Positions 15,399 through 24,141 are shown, counted from the first letter of the stretch. The stretch is 64,000 nucleotides of DNA from Pantoea sp. Ap-967 (GCF_011752565.1 NZ_VWXK01000015.1:1-64000); one strand, 5' to 3'. The notes: generated by a model not told the origin, from the sequence alone. Numbers and translations are program-made.

Positions 15399-16588
15399 CG
15401 CTCGGCCGTCTTGCCGGTGGCGCTGTTTTCGTGGATCAGCCGGGCGATCAGGTTATCGGCATCGCCCAGCTGGCGGTCGTACACCTGGGTGGTGTAGCTG
15501 GCCTGCTGCGGCGGTTGCTGGGCCAGGGTCGGGCCGCTCTGGTCGTGCAGGTCGACTTCGACCACGGTGGACAGGCCGATACGCAGCGGGTGGTCCTTGA
15601 GCTGGTCGGGGCTGAGGTGGATGCGCACCGGCACGCGCTGGACGATCTTGATCCAGTTGCCGGTGGCGTTCTGCGCCGGCAGCAGGGCGAAGGCACTGCC
15701 GGTTCCGGCGCCCAGGCTGTCGACCGTGCCGCTGTACTTCACTTCGCTGCCGTACAGGTCGGCGTTGATTTCCACCGGTTGGCCGATGCGCATGTTGCGC
15801 AGTTGGGTTTCCTTGAAGTTGGCGTCGATCCACACCTCGTCCAGCGGAATCACCGCCATGGTCGCGGTGCCCGGCTGCAGGCGCTGGCCGAGCTGCACGG
15901 TGCGCTTGGCCACGTAGCCGGTGACTGGCGCCACCAGGGTAGTACGGGCGTGATCAAGGTAGGCCTGGCGCAGGTCGGCAGCGGCCGCCATGACCTCAGG
16001 GTGCGAGGACACCACGGTGTCGTCGACCAGCGCGGTACTGGTGTTCAGTTGCTGGCGGGCACTGTTGACGGCGGCCTGGGCCACGGTCAGGTCATCGCGG
16101 GCGTGGGAGATTTCCTCGGCGGCAATCGCCCCGCTGTCGGCCAGCACCTTGCGCCGGTTGTAGTTCTGCTGGGCCTTCTGCAGCTCGGCCTGGCGGGTTT
16201 GCAACTGCGCCTTGAGCGAGTCGACGTTGCTGTACAGCCCGCGCACCTGGCGCACGGTGCGCGCCAGCTTGGCTTCGGCGGACTGCAGCGCCACCTGGCT
16301 GTCGGCCGGGTCGAACTGCAGCAGCACCTGGCCAGCATGCACCAGGTCGCCGTCGTCGGCGCCGATGCTGGTGACGGTCCCGGTCACCAGCGGGGTAATT
16401 TCCACCACGTTGCCATTGACGTAGGCGTCGTCGGTGCTTTCGTGCCAGCGCCCGATCAGGCTGTACCAGGCCCAGGCGCCAGCGCCGGCAAGCAGCACCA
16501 GCAGCAACAGGCCAAGCAGCAAGGCCTTGCGCTTGCCCGGCGCTGGCGCGTCGGCGGAGGGAGTTGAGGTGTCTGCGGGAGTGGCCAT
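15395..16588 (-). CDS. EmrA-type membrane fusion protein (HlyD family)
   Basis: A 397-residue periplasmic adaptor. It has a cytoplasmic N-terminus rich in Thr/Pro/Ala, one signal-anchor helix (KALLLGLLLLVLLAGAGAWAWYSLI, about 25-48), and the biotinyl-lipoyl-like motif DDAYVNGNVVEITPLVTGTV. An alpha-helical hairpin (about 100-200, SAEAKLARTVRQVRGLYSNVDSLKAQLQ...) follows, then the second lipoyl half TTLVAPVTGYVAKRTVQLGQ and beta-barrel domains. It bridges the EmrB-type exporter to an outer-membrane channel. It is the middle gene of marR-emrA-emrB, 30 bp after marR. Confidence 0.93.
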   Translation of the reverse strand: MATPADTSTPSADAPAPGKRKALLLGLLLLVLLAGAGAWAWYSLIGRWHESTDDAYVNGNVVEITPLVTGTVTSIGADDGDLVHAGQVLLQFDPADSQVALQSAEAKLARTVRQVRGLYSNVDSLKAQLQTRQAELQKAQQNYNRRKVLADSGAIAAEEISHARDDLTVAQAAVNSARQQLNTSTALVDDTVVSSHPEVMAAAADLRQAYLDHARTTLVAPVTGYVAKRTVQLGQRLQPGTATMAVIPLDEVWIDANFKETQLRNMRIGQPVEINADLYGSEVKYSGTVDSLGAGTGSAFALLPAQNATGNWIKIVQRVPVRIHLSPDQLKDHPLRIGLSTVVEVDLHDQSGPTLAQQPPQQASYTTQVYDRQLGDADNLIARLIHENSATGKTAER

Positions 16589-16618
16589 GGGAATACCTTG
16601 GAAAATGCGTAACAGGGT

Positions 16619-17092
16619 TCAGCGATCGCCGAAACGGCGCGTCGCCAGGGGGTCGCCGGCGCTGAGCAGCACCTTGGCCAGCAGGCTTTCGAGGGTTTTC
16701 AGCTCGTCAGCCTGAAGCACGCCGACCAGTTCGTTCATGGCCGCTGCGCCAATCTCCGGCAGGCGGTCGGCCAGCCGCTGGCCATCGGCACTCAATGCCA
16801 GGCGCACCTGGCGCCGGTCATCGGCGCAGCGGTTGCGCAGGATCAGGCCCTTTTGCTCAAGGCGGTCGAGCATGCGGGTCATCGAACCGCTGTCCAGGCC
16901 CAGGTAGCGGCACAGTTCAGCCGGTGTATCCACCTGGTACTGGGTGACGATGATCAGCACCTTGAACTGCGCGGCAGTGACACCTTCCGGCTCAAGGTGC
17001 CAATCGAGAATGCGGTCCTTGAGGATCGCCGCGCGGCCCAGCAGCATGCCGATGGCGCAGCTCGGGAAGTTTTCCGGGGTGAAATGGGACAT
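16619..17092 (-). CDS. MarR-family transcriptional regulator of the efflux operon
   Basis: A 157-residue MarR winged-helix repressor. The DNA-binding part is seen in VTAAQFKVLIIVTQYQVDTPAELCRYLGLDSGSMTRMLDRLEQKGLILRNRCADDRRQVRLALSADG. It includes the DRR..L wing, flanked by N- and C-terminal dimerisation helices. The ATG at 17092 is used; the adjacent TTG at 17095 would add one residue. It is the first gene of the operon with emrA and emrB. A perfect ACTGCCTAGGCAGT palindrome 35-48 bp upstream is the probable self-operator; the expected inducers are phenolic or drug-like compounds exported by the pump. Confidence 0.92.
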   Translation of the reverse strand: MSHFTPENFPSCAIGMLLGRAAILKDRILDWHLEPEGVTAAQFKVLIIVTQYQVDTPAELCRYLGLDSGSMTRMLDRLEQKGLILRNRCADDRRQVRLALSADGQRLADRLPEIGAAAMNELVGVLQADELKTLESLLAKVLLSAGDPLATRRFGDR

Positions 17093-17126
17093 CAAGGGTC
17101 TGCTCGGGCAATTGTATGAAAATATT

Positions 17127-17140
17127 ACTGCCTAGGCAGT
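17127..17140. promoter_or_regulatory. Palindromic MarR operator candidate
   Basis: ACTGCCTAGGCAGT is a perfect 14-bp palindrome, extendable to 21 bp with a near match (ATT..AAT). It lies upstream of the marR-emrAB operon in an AT-rich promoter region. The size and symmetry suit a MarR dimer. Confidence 0.7.
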
Positions 17141-17267
17141 GAATGTCAAAGCCTTGATTAGCCAGCTATCAAAAATTTCATCCAGAACACCCGCTTCTAC
17201 AGTGGGACACGGGTGGCCGCGAAGCGTTCTCAAACGCGGGAATTCCCTTGCGAAAGCGACGAAAATC

Positions 17268-17292
17268 ACCGATAACTGATAGTCATTCGCCA
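17268..17292. promoter_or_regulatory. Possible weak Fur-box core upstream of the FecR gene
   Basis: TGATAGTCATT matches the central part of the Fur consensus (TGATAATCATT) at 10 of 11 positions, but the flanking arms are poor. It lies about 65 bp upstream of an orphan fecR-like gene. Iron control is suggested only by this and by the family. Confidence 0.3.
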
Positions 17293-17350
17293 TTACCTCG
17301 GTTCTCGGGAGCCCCTTGCGGGGTTAGAATGCGCAAAACCCGGAGCCGCA

Positions 17351-18358
17351 ATGAACCACGACCGCCTCAATCCCAGCCCAGACGATGCCATCACCGACGC
17401 CGCCGCGCATTGGTGCATGCGCCTGCACGCCGACGATTGCACCGCGCATGAACGTGAAGCATTCGCCCGCTGGCTGGCGGCCGACCCGCGGCATGCCGGG
17501 GAATACCAGGCCATGCTGGAAATCTGGCAAACCGCCGACCTGCTGCCGCGCACGGCCACGGTGATCGAGTTCAATGCCCCGTCCCGCCCGCGCCTGCGCA
17601 AACGCAACTGGCGCCCGCTGGCCTCGGCGGCGGCCTTGGCGCTGCTGGCCCTGCCGCTGGCCGGGTGGGTGGGCTGGGACCAAGGCTGGCTGCCCAACCA
17701 CTACGAGCACTACGCCGCCAGCGACCGCACCCGCACCGTGCAACTGAGCGACGGCAGCACGGTCGAGCTCAACCTCAATACCGAGCTGAGCTATTTCAAC
17801 TTCAAGGACCAACGCAAGGTCACCCTCAAGCAGGGTGAGGCGTTCTTCAAGGTCACCCACGACAGCAACCACCCGTTCATCGTGCATGCCGGCCATGGCC
17901 AGACGCGCGTCACCGGCACCCAGTTCAACGTGTGGAAGTACCAGGACCACGTCAAGGTCACCCTGGTGGAAGGCTCGGTGCTGGTCAGCAGCAACGGCAA
18001 CAGCGGCGGCTATCGCCTGGGCCCTGGCATGCAGGCCAGCTACCAGGCCGGTGACTTCGAGCCGCAACTGGCGCAAAGCGATGACAGCGGCAACAGCCTG
18101 GCCTGGCGCAGCGGCAAGCTGGTGCTCGATAACCTGAGCCTTGAGCAGGCGCTGCCGGTAATCAACCGCTACCTGGCCGCCCCGCTGCTGCTGGCCGATG
18201 CCAATACCGGGCGCATCCGCATCAGTGGCATCTACAACACCCGCGAGGTCGCCCGCCTGGTGGACAACCTGCCCAAGGTGCTGCCGGTGTACCTGACCCG
18301 CAGCAAGGACGGCAGCACCGTGCTCAACCGCATCTCGCCACCGCCCGACAAGGGCTGA
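17351..18358 (+). CDS. FecR-family anti-sigma factor/signal transducer, orphan
   Basis: A 335-residue protein. It has an N-terminal cytoplasmic DUF4880 region with the WCMRLHADDCTAHEREAFARWLAADPRHAGEYQ signature (about 18-55) and a single membrane helix (ASAAALALLALPLAGWVGW, about 85-105). The periplasmic FecR domain (RTVQLSDGSTVELNLNTELSYFNF...GEAFFKVTHDSNHPFIVHAG...VTGTQFNVW) follows, then a C-terminal STN-like region (LSLEQALPVINRYLAAPLLL). FecR proteins relay siderophore uptake by a TonB-dependent transducer to an ECF sigma factor. Neither a sigma factor nor a TonB receptor is adjacent, which is unusual. It is convergent with the antiporter gene, with only 3 bp between stops. Confidence 0.9.
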   Translation: MNHDRLNPSPDDAITDAAAHWCMRLHADDCTAHEREAFARWLAADPRHAGEYQAMLEIWQTADLLPRTATVIEFNAPSRPRLRKRNWRPLASAAALALLALPLAGWVGWDQGWLPNHYEHYAASDRTRTVQLSDGSTVELNLNTELSYFNFKDQRKVTLKQGEAFFKVTHDSNHPFIVHAGHGQTRVTGTQFNVWKYQDHVKVTLVEGSVLVSSNGNSGGYRLGPGMQASYQAGDFEPQLAQSDDSGNSLAWRSGKLVLDNLSLEQALPVINRYLAAPLLLADANTGRIRISGIYNTREVARLVDNLPKVLPVYLTRSKDGSTVLNRISPPPDKG

Positions 18359-18361
18359 GCC

Positions 18362-19681
18362 CTACAGCGTCATCGCCGCCAGCCAGCCGAACGCCAGCAG
18401 CGGCAGGTTGTAGTGGATGAAGGTGGGCAGCACGGTGTCCCAGATATGGTGGTGCTGGCCGTCCACGTTAAGCCCCGAGGTCGGCCCCAGGGTCGAATCC
18501 GACGCTGGCGAACCGGCATCGCCCAAGGCACCTGCGGTGCCGACGATGCACACCGTGGCCAGCGGGTCGAAGCCCAGCTGCACGCACAGCGGCACGAAAA
18601 TCGCTGCAAGAATCGGCACCGTCGAGAACGACGAACCGATGCCCATGGTCACCAACAAGCCCACCAGCAGCATCAGCAAGGCACCCACGCCCTTGCTGTG
18701 GTCGATCCACTGCGCCGCGGCCTCGACCAGGCTGCCGACTTCACCGGTGGCCTTCATCACCTCGGCAAAGCCTGAAGCGGCAATCATGATGAAGCCGATC
18801 ATGGCCATCATCTTCATGCCTTCGGTGAACAGGTCGTCGGTGTCTCTCCAGCGCACGATGCCCGACAACGAAAAGATCAGGAAGCCCACCATGGCGCCGA
18901 CGATCATCGAGTCCAGCCACAGCTGGACGAAGAACGCCGCGGCAACCGCCAGCCCTGCCACGGCCAGGGTCAACGGGTTGTACTGCACGCTCACCTGCTC
19001 CACTTGTTCGATGCGCGCTAGGTCGTAGTCGCGCTTCTTGCGGTAGCTGACGAACACTGCCAGCAGCAGGCCGGCGAACATGCCAGCGGCGGGAATGGCC
19101 ATGGCCTGGGTGACATTCACCCCGCTCACGTCGACCCCGGCCCGCGCCACGTTGGCCAGGAGAATCTGGTTGAGGAAGATGTTGCCAAAGCCCACCGGCA
19201 GAAAGATGTACGGGGTAATCAGGCCGAAGGTGATCACGCAGGCAATCAGCCGGCGGTCGATGCGCAGGCGTGTCAGCACGTACAACAGCGGCGGCACCAG
19301 CAGCGGAATGAAGGCGATGTGGATCGGCAGCAGGTTCTGCGATGACACCGCCACCACCAGCATCAGGCCGATCAACAGCCATTTGACCTTGCCGCCCTCG
19401 GCGTGGCCCTGGCGGTCGATCATGCCCAGGGCGCGGTCGGCCAGGGCGTGGGCCATGCCGGACTTGGCAATGGCCACGGCGAACGCCCCGAGCAGGGCAT
19501 AGGACAACGCCACCGTGGCCCCGCCGCCCAGCCCGCCATTGAATGCCTTGAGCGTCCCTTCGATGCCCAGCCCTCCGACCAGGCCACCGACCAGCGCACC
19601 GACGATCAGGGCGATGACCACGTGCACGCGGGACAGGCTGAGGATGAGCATGATGCCGACGGCGGCGATCACTGCATTCAT
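18362..19681 (-). CDS. Na+/H+ antiporter family protein (YuiF-like)
   Basis: A 439-residue polytopic inner-membrane protein with about 10-12 helices, starting MNAVIAAVGIMLILSLSRVHVVIALIVGALVGGLVGGLG. Conserved polar segments in the membrane include GGGATVALSYALLGAFAVAIAKSGM, VVAVSSQNLLPIHIAFIPLL and GIGSSFSTVPILAAIFVPLC. The GTAGALGDAGSPASDSTLGPTSGLN segment, rich in small and acidic residues, resembles ion-site loops of the YuiF/Na_H_antiport_2 and GntP-related families. It is expected to exchange Na+ for H+, but an amino-acid or organic-acid substrate cannot be excluded. It is a single gene with a leader containing a REP hairpin. Confidence 0.82.
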   Translation of the reverse strand: MNAVIAAVGIMLILSLSRVHVVIALIVGALVGGLVGGLGIEGTLKAFNGGLGGGATVALSYALLGAFAVAIAKSGMAHALADRALGMIDRQGHAEGGKVKWLLIGLMLVVAVSSQNLLPIHIAFIPLLVPPLLYVLTRLRIDRRLIACVITFGLITPYIFLPVGFGNIFLNQILLANVARAGVDVSGVNVTQAMAIPAAGMFAGLLLAVFVSYRKKRDYDLARIEQVEQVSVQYNPLTLAVAGLAVAAAFFVQLWLDSMIVGAMVGFLIFSLSGIVRWRDTDDLFTEGMKMMAMIGFIMIAASGFAEVMKATGEVGSLVEAAAQWIDHSKGVGALLMLLVGLLVTMGIGSSFSTVPILAAIFVPLCVQLGFDPLATVCIVGTAGALGDAGSPASDSTLGPTSGLNVDGQHHHIWDTVLPTFIHYNLPLLAFGWLAAMTL

Positions 19682-20041
19682 GGTGTGGGGTTCCCCTGGT
19701 GGCAGACAAAAAAGCGCGCACTGTGACGGAGTGGGGACCGGATGTCAAAAACGCCATATTTCGGCGTGTTTCGCCGGTGAATTATTTTTAATTGAACGTT
19801 TGAATAAAGAAAAATGGATTGGGGCCGATAGGGGTGTGGGGTGATGGGGGTTCGGCTTGGGGGGTGTGTTGGTTGTGCGATCGAGCGCCGCTGACGCTAC
19901 GCCTGCACATGGATGTAGGAGCGAGCGCAGCTCGCGATGCGCCGCGCGGGCGGCGCTCGATCGCACGGCCAACCCACCGCCAAAGCCAAACCTCCCAAAG
20001 CCCCCCCGAAAAACCCTGCCTACAACAAGGGATCCACCCCC
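19682..20041. other. Intergenic region between antiporter and chemoreceptor
   Basis: 360 bp with no supportable gene. It contains an AT-rich stretch (about 19770-19815), probably with the antiporter promoter, and then one REP element. An in-frame extension of the chemoreceptor through the REP is rejected. Confidence 0.7.
19868..19976. repeat. REP hairpin element
   Basis: GTGCGATCGAGCGCCG and CGGCGCTCGATCGCAC form outer arms. Inside them lies the GTAGGAGCGAGCGCAGCTCG REP core. It is the same class as the large palindrome at 55411-55637. Confidence 0.85.
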
Positions 20042-22186
20042 ATGCCTTTGCGACAACTTTCCATCCAGTGGAAAATCACCCTGCTCGCTGGTCTATGCCT
20101 GGCCAGCATCGTCACCCTGCTCGTCGGCCTTTCGCTGTACCGCATGGACCACAGCTCCGACCTGGTCAAGGCCAGCAGCATGCAGATGCTCAGCCAGGCC
20201 GCGCAGGCGCGTATCGAGTCGCAAGGTGAAGTGCAGGCCCTGAACATCCGCCGCCAGTTCATGGACGCCTATCAATACGGCGCCGGGTTCTCCCGCCAGG
20301 TGCTGTTCCTGCGCGAACAGGCGCAAAAACGCTTCCTCGACGCCTTCGACCTGCGCGAAGACCTCACCCGCCAGGTACGCGCCGCCCTGCAGGCCAACCC
20401 CGACTTGCTGGGCCTGTCGCTGGTGTTCGAAAACAACGCCCTGGACGGCAAGGACGCCCTGTTCGCCGGCAAGGCGGAACTGGGCAGCAACGAAACCGGG
20501 CGCTTCGCCCTGTACTGGTCGCAGCCCCGTGCAGGCCAGCTGACGGCCATGGCCCTGCCCGAGCACGACCTGGCCAACACCGAGATCGGCCCCAGCGGCC
20601 AGCCGGCCAACACCTGGTGGGTGTGCCCGCACCAAAGCGGCAAGGTGTGCGTGGTGGAGCCGTACTTCTATGACATCGACGGCCAGCGCGTGCTGATGAC
20701 CAGCATCGTCTTCCCGCTGAAGGTCGACGGCAAAACCCTCGCCACCCTGTCCATCGACATCAACCTCAACAGCCTGCAGGCCCTGAGCCAGGACGCCAGC
20801 CGCAGCCTCTACGAAGGCCGCACCACGGTCGGCATCCTCAGCCCGGCGGGCCTGCTGGCCGGTTACAGCGCCGACGCCAGCAAGCTGGCCCAGCGCTTCG
20901 ACCAGGTTGACCCGGCCAAGGGCGCCGAGCTGGTACGCAAGTTGGCCGATGGCAAACTGAGCATCCTCCACGACCAGGCGCGCCTGAAAGTGCTCGCGGC
21001 GTTCCAACCGACCCCGGATGCACAGCCCTGGGGCGTGCTGCTGGATGTGCCGGAAAGCGCCCTGACCGGGCCGGCCGAGGCGTTGAAAAAGGAACTGGAC
21101 GCACTCAACACCAGCGGCACCCTGCTGGAACTGGGCCTGGGCTTGGCGGCGGCCATCGCCGGCCTGCTGCTGGTGTGGTTGATGGCCCGTGGCGTGACCC
21201 GGCCGATCCTTGGCGTGGCGGCGATGCTCAAGGACATCGCCAGCGGCGAAGGCGACCTGACCCGCCGCCTGACCTACCACAAGCGCGACGAACTGGGCGA
21301 GCTGGCCGGCTGGTTCAACCGTTTCCTCGACAAGCTGCAACCAACCATCGCCGAAGTGAAGCGCTCGGTGCAGGCCGCGCGCGGCACCGCCGACCAGTCC
21401 TCGGCCATCGCCAGCGAAACCAGCGCCGGCATGGAGCAGCAGTACCGCCAGGTCGACCAGGTAGCCACCGCATCCCACGAAATGAGCGCCACCGCCCAGG
21501 ACGTCGCCCGCAGCGCCGCCCAGGCTGCGCAGGCCGCCCGCGATGCCGACCAGGCCACCCGCGAAGGCCTGGCGGTGATCGACCGCACCACCAGCAGCAT
21601 CGATGCCCTGGCCGCCAACATGAGCCAGGCCATGGCCGAGGTCGAAGGCCTGGCGCAGAACAGCGAGAAGATCGGCTCGGTGCTGGAGGTGATCCGCTCG
21701 ATCGCCGAGCAAACCAACCTGCTGGCACTCAACGCCGCCATCGAGGCGGCCCGTGCCGGGGAAGCCGGCCGTGGCTTTGCCGTGGTGGCCGATGAGGTAC
21801 GCAACCTGGCCCAGCGCACCCAGGAGTCGGTGGAAGAAACCCGCCAGGTGATCGAAGCCCTGCAAACCGGCACCCGCGACGTGGTGGGCAGCATGGACCA
21901 CAGCCACCGCCAGGCCCAGGGCGGCGTCGAGCAGGTAGGCCAGGCAGTGACGGCGCTGCAGCGCATCGGCCAGGCGGTGAGCGTGATCACCGACATGAAC
22001 CTGCAAATCGCCTCGGCCGCCGAGGAGCAGAGCGCGGTGGCCGAGGAGATCAACAGCAATGTCGCGACCATTCGCGATGTCACCGAATCGCTGTCGGGCC
22101 AGGCCAACGAGTCGGCGCGGGTCAGCCAGTCGCTGAACAGCCTGGCCAACCAGCAGCAGGCGCTGATGGACCAGTTCCGCGTGTAG
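20042..22186 (+). CDS. Methyl-accepting chemotaxis protein with double-Cache sensor
   Basis: A 714-residue chemoreceptor. The first transmembrane helix (WKITLLAGLCLASIVTLLVGLSL) is at about 9-31. A large periplasmic dCache-type sensor spans about 40-355, with LREDLTRQVRAALQANPDLLGLSLVFENNALDG and PYFYDIDGQRVLMTSIVFPL. The second helix (LGLGLAAAIAGLLLVWLMARG) is at about 362-383, followed by HAMP and a long signalling hairpin with the invariant tip EQTNLLALNAAIEAARAGEAGRGFAVVADEVRNLAQRT. The C-terminus (DQFRV) lacks a CheR-binding pentapeptide. The ATG at 20042 is used. The N-terminus recalls the polyamine receptors McpU/TlpQ; ligand identity is not settled by the sequence. The betaine-type binding protein downstream could be functionally linked. 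Confidence 0.93.
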   Translation: MPLRQLSIQWKITLLAGLCLASIVTLLVGLSLYRMDHSSDLVKASSMQMLSQAAQARIESQGEVQALNIRRQFMDAYQYGAGFSRQVLFLREQAQKRFLDAFDLREDLTRQVRAALQANPDLLGLSLVFENNALDGKDALFAGKAELGSNETGRFALYWSQPRAGQLTAMALPEHDLANTEIGPSGQPANTWWVCPHQSGKVCVVEPYFYDIDGQRVLMTSIVFPLKVDGKTLATLSIDINLNSLQALSQDASRSLYEGRTTVGILSPAGLLAGYSADASKLAQRFDQVDPAKGAELVRKLADGKLSILHDQARLKVLAAFQPTPDAQPWGVLLDVPESALTGPAEALKKELDALNTSGTLLELGLGLAAAIAGLLLVWLMARGVTRPILGVAAMLKDIASGEGDLTRRLTYHKRDELGELAGWFNRFLDKLQPTIAEVKRSVQAARGTADQSSAIASETSAGMEQQYRQVDQVATASHEMSATAQDVARSAAQAAQAARDADQATREGLAVIDRTTSSIDALAANMSQAMAEVEGLAQNSEKIGSVLEVIRSIAEQTNLLALNAAIEAARAGEAGRGFAVVADEVRNLAQRTQESVEETRQVIEALQTGTRDVVGSMDHSHRQAQGGVEQVGQAVTALQRIGQAVSVITDMNLQIASAAEEQSAVAEEINSNVATIRDVTESLSGQANESARVSQSLNSLANQQQALMDQFRV

Positions 22187-22221
22187 GCGCAGGCCCCGCA
22201 ACCTGCTGAAAAATAGCCAAA

Positions 22222-22274
22222 GCCTCGTCGTCTACACTTGCCCGCAACCCTAAAGGCAAGGCAACCGACGAGGC
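22222..22274 (+). promoter_or_regulatory. Nested stem in the leader of the proX-like gene, covering its ribosome site
   Basis: GCCTCGTCG (22222-22230) pairs perfectly with CGACGAGGC (22266-22274), and inside it CTTGCC (22237-22242) pairs with GGCAAG (22255-22260). The GAGG used as ribosome site for the ATG at 22280 is in the 3' arm. A translation-control hairpin or a terminator of the upstream gene are possible readings. Confidence 0.45.
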
Positions 22275-22279
22275 CTCCC

Positions 22280-23296
22280 ATGAAGAAAATCCCTGCGCTG
22301 CTGGCCGGCCTGATGCTCACCTTCGGCCTGGCCAGCACCGACAGCGCCGCATCGGCCGAACAACCCACCCCCATCCATTTCGGCGCCATCGGCTGGGAAA
22401 GCGGCGCCCTGACCACGGAAATCCTGCGCCTGATCGTCGAGCACGGTTACGGCTACCCCACCGACACCCTCCCCGGCAGCACCGTGAGCATGGAAGTGGC
22501 GCTGGCGCGCAACGACCTGCAGGTGATCGCCGAAGAATGGGCCGGGCGCAGCCCCGCCTGGGTCAAGGCCGAGCAGGCCGGCCAGGTGTTCGCCCTGGGC
22601 GACACGGTGAAAAATGCCGAGGAAGGCTGGTGGGTGCCCGCCTACGTGATAAAGGGCGACCCGGCCCGGGGCCTCAAGCCGCTGGCCCCTGACCTGCGCA
22701 GCGTCGACGACCTGAAACGCTACCCGCAAATATTCCGCGACCCCGAAGCGCCGGAAAAAGGCCGCTTCCTCAACAGCCCGAGCGGCTGGACCTCCGAAAC
22801 CGTCAATAGCCAGAAGCTCAAGGCCTATGGCCTGGACGCCTTGTACAACAACTTTCGCAGCGGCTCCGGCGCAGCCCTGGACGCGGAAATCGGCTCGGCC
22901 ATCCGCCGTGGCCAACCGGTGCTGTTCTACTACTGGAGTCCCACCCCGCTGATTGGCCGCTACGACCTGGTACGCCTGCAGGAACCGGCCTTCAATGCCG
23001 CCGCCTGGGCCACCCTGACCGATGCCAAGAACCCCGCCCCGCAGGGCAGCGCATCGCTGCCGGCAAAGCTGTCGATTGGCGTGTCCAAGGCGTTTCGCGA
23101 CAGCCACCCGGAGCTGGTCGCGGTGTTCGAGAAAGTCGACCTGCCCATCGCCACCTTGAACAAGGCCTTGGCCGACATGAATGAAAAACGCCAGCCACCG
23201 GCCGATGCCGCCAAGGCGTTCCTGCGCGCCAACCCCGAGGTGTGGAAAGCCTGGCTGCCCACCGAAGTAGCGGCCAAGGTCGAGGCCAGCCTGTGA
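22280..23296 (+). CDS. Glycine betaine/proline-type ABC transporter substrate-binding protein (ProX/OpuAC-like)
   Basis: A 338-residue periplasmic protein with a Sec signal peptide (MKKIPALLAGLMLTFGLASTD.., cleavage near Ala26). The mature part has the OpuAC fold: IHFGAIGWESGALTTEILRLIVEHGYGYPTDTLPGSTVSMEVALARNDLQVIAEEW, GWWVPAYVIKG, and YYWSPTPLIGRYDLV. Aromatic Trp/Tyr residues (EEW, GWW, YYW) are placed as in quaternary-amine boxes. It should bind a betaine, choline derivative or similar compound. The TGA overlaps the GTG start of the permease gene. No ATP-binding gene follows, so the transporter is incomplete at this locus. Confidence 0.9.
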   Translation: MKKIPALLAGLMLTFGLASTDSAASAEQPTPIHFGAIGWESGALTTEILRLIVEHGYGYPTDTLPGSTVSMEVALARNDLQVIAEEWAGRSPAWVKAEQAGQVFALGDTVKNAEEGWWVPAYVIKGDPARGLKPLAPDLRSVDDLKRYPQIFRDPEAPEKGRFLNSPSGWTSETVNSQKLKAYGLDALYNNFRSGSGAALDAEIGSAIRRGQPVLFYYWSPTPLIGRYDLVRLQEPAFNAAAWATLTDAKNPAPQGSASLPAKLSIGVSKAFRDSHPELVAVFEKVDLPIATLNKALADMNEKRQPPADAAKAFLRANPEVWKAWLPTEVAAKVEASL

Positions 23297-24141
23297 GCGC
23301 GGGCTTCCCCGATGCCCTGCAACTGTCTTTCGCCGACACCATCAACCGCCTGGTCGACTGGCTGGTCGTGCGCTACGGCGACCAGTTGCGAGCGGTTTCC
23401 GAGCAGTTGCTGCAATTGCTGGTGGGCCTGGAGAACCTGCTGCGCCTGATGCCCTGGTGGCTGTTGCTGGCATTGGTCGGCCTGCTGGCCTGGCACGCCA
23501 GCCGGCGCCTGCTGCGCAGCGCCGTGCTGGTGGCGCTGCTGGCCTTCATCGGCATGCTCGGGCTGTGGGACAAGCTGCTGCAGACCCTGGCCCTGGTGCT
23601 GGTCAGTACCGGCCTGTGCGTGTTGATTGGCGTGCCGCTGGGCATTCTCCTGGCCACCCGCCCGCTGGCCCGGCGCCTGCTGATGCCGGTGCTGGACGTG
23701 ATGCAGACCCTGCCCGCCTTCGTTTACCTGATTCCGGTGCTGATGCTGTTCGGCCTGGGCAAGGTGCCGGCAGTGTTCGCCACCTTGATCTACGCCCTGC
23801 CGCCGCTGGTGCGCCTGACCGAACTGGGCCTGAGCCAGATCGACCCGTCGCTGCTCCAGGCCGCCCACGGCCTGGGCGCCAGCCGCTGGCAGCGGTTGCG
23901 GCGGGTCGCCTTGCCGCTGGCACTGCCCAGCATCATGGCCGGGCTCAACCAGTCGGTGATGATGGCCCTGTCGATGGTGGTGGTGGCCTCGATGATCGGC
24001 GTCCGCGGGCTGGGCGAGGATGTGCTGGCCGGTATCCAGACGCTCAACGTTGGCCAGGGGGTGGAGGCAGGGCTTGCCATCGTCGCGTTGGCCATGGTGA
24101 TCGACCGCATCAGCCAGGCCTACGGCCGTACAAACAAATAG
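23293..24141 (+). CDS. Glycine betaine-type ABC transporter permease (ProW-like)
   Basis: A 282-residue inner-membrane permease. The GTG start at 23293 overlaps the stop of the binding protein (GTGA), so translation is likely coupled. About six helices are visible. The binding-protein-dependent transport signature is present (VLDVMQTLPAFVYLIPVLMLFGLG, LPPLVRLTELGLSQIDPSLLQAAHGLGASRWQRLRRVALPLALPSIMAGLNQSVMMALSMVVVASMIG), including the EAA loop that contacts an ATPase. The ATPase gene expected next (ProV-like) is absent: the next gene, 250 bp on, is a flavin reductase. The pair may use an ATPase encoded elsewhere. Confidence 0.9.
   Translation: MSAGFPDALQLSFADTINRLVDWLVVRYGDQLRAVSEQLLQLLVGLENLLRLMPWWLLLALVGLLAWHASRRLLRSAVLVALLAFIGMLGLWDKLLQTLALVLVSTGLCVLIGVPLGILLATRPLARRLLMPVLDVMQTLPAFVYLIPVLMLFGLGKVPAVFATLIYALPPLVRLTELGLSQIDPSLLQAAHGLGASRWQRLRRVALPLALPSIMAGLNQSVMMALSMVVVASMIGVRGLGEDVLAGIQTLNVGQGVEAGLAIVALAMVIDRISQAYGRTNK

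Noticed and set aside
20093..22201. 702-codon frame opposite the chemoreceptor gene
   Set aside because: Antisense of the MCP with typical His/Val/Ala/Gly shadow composition; no start site.
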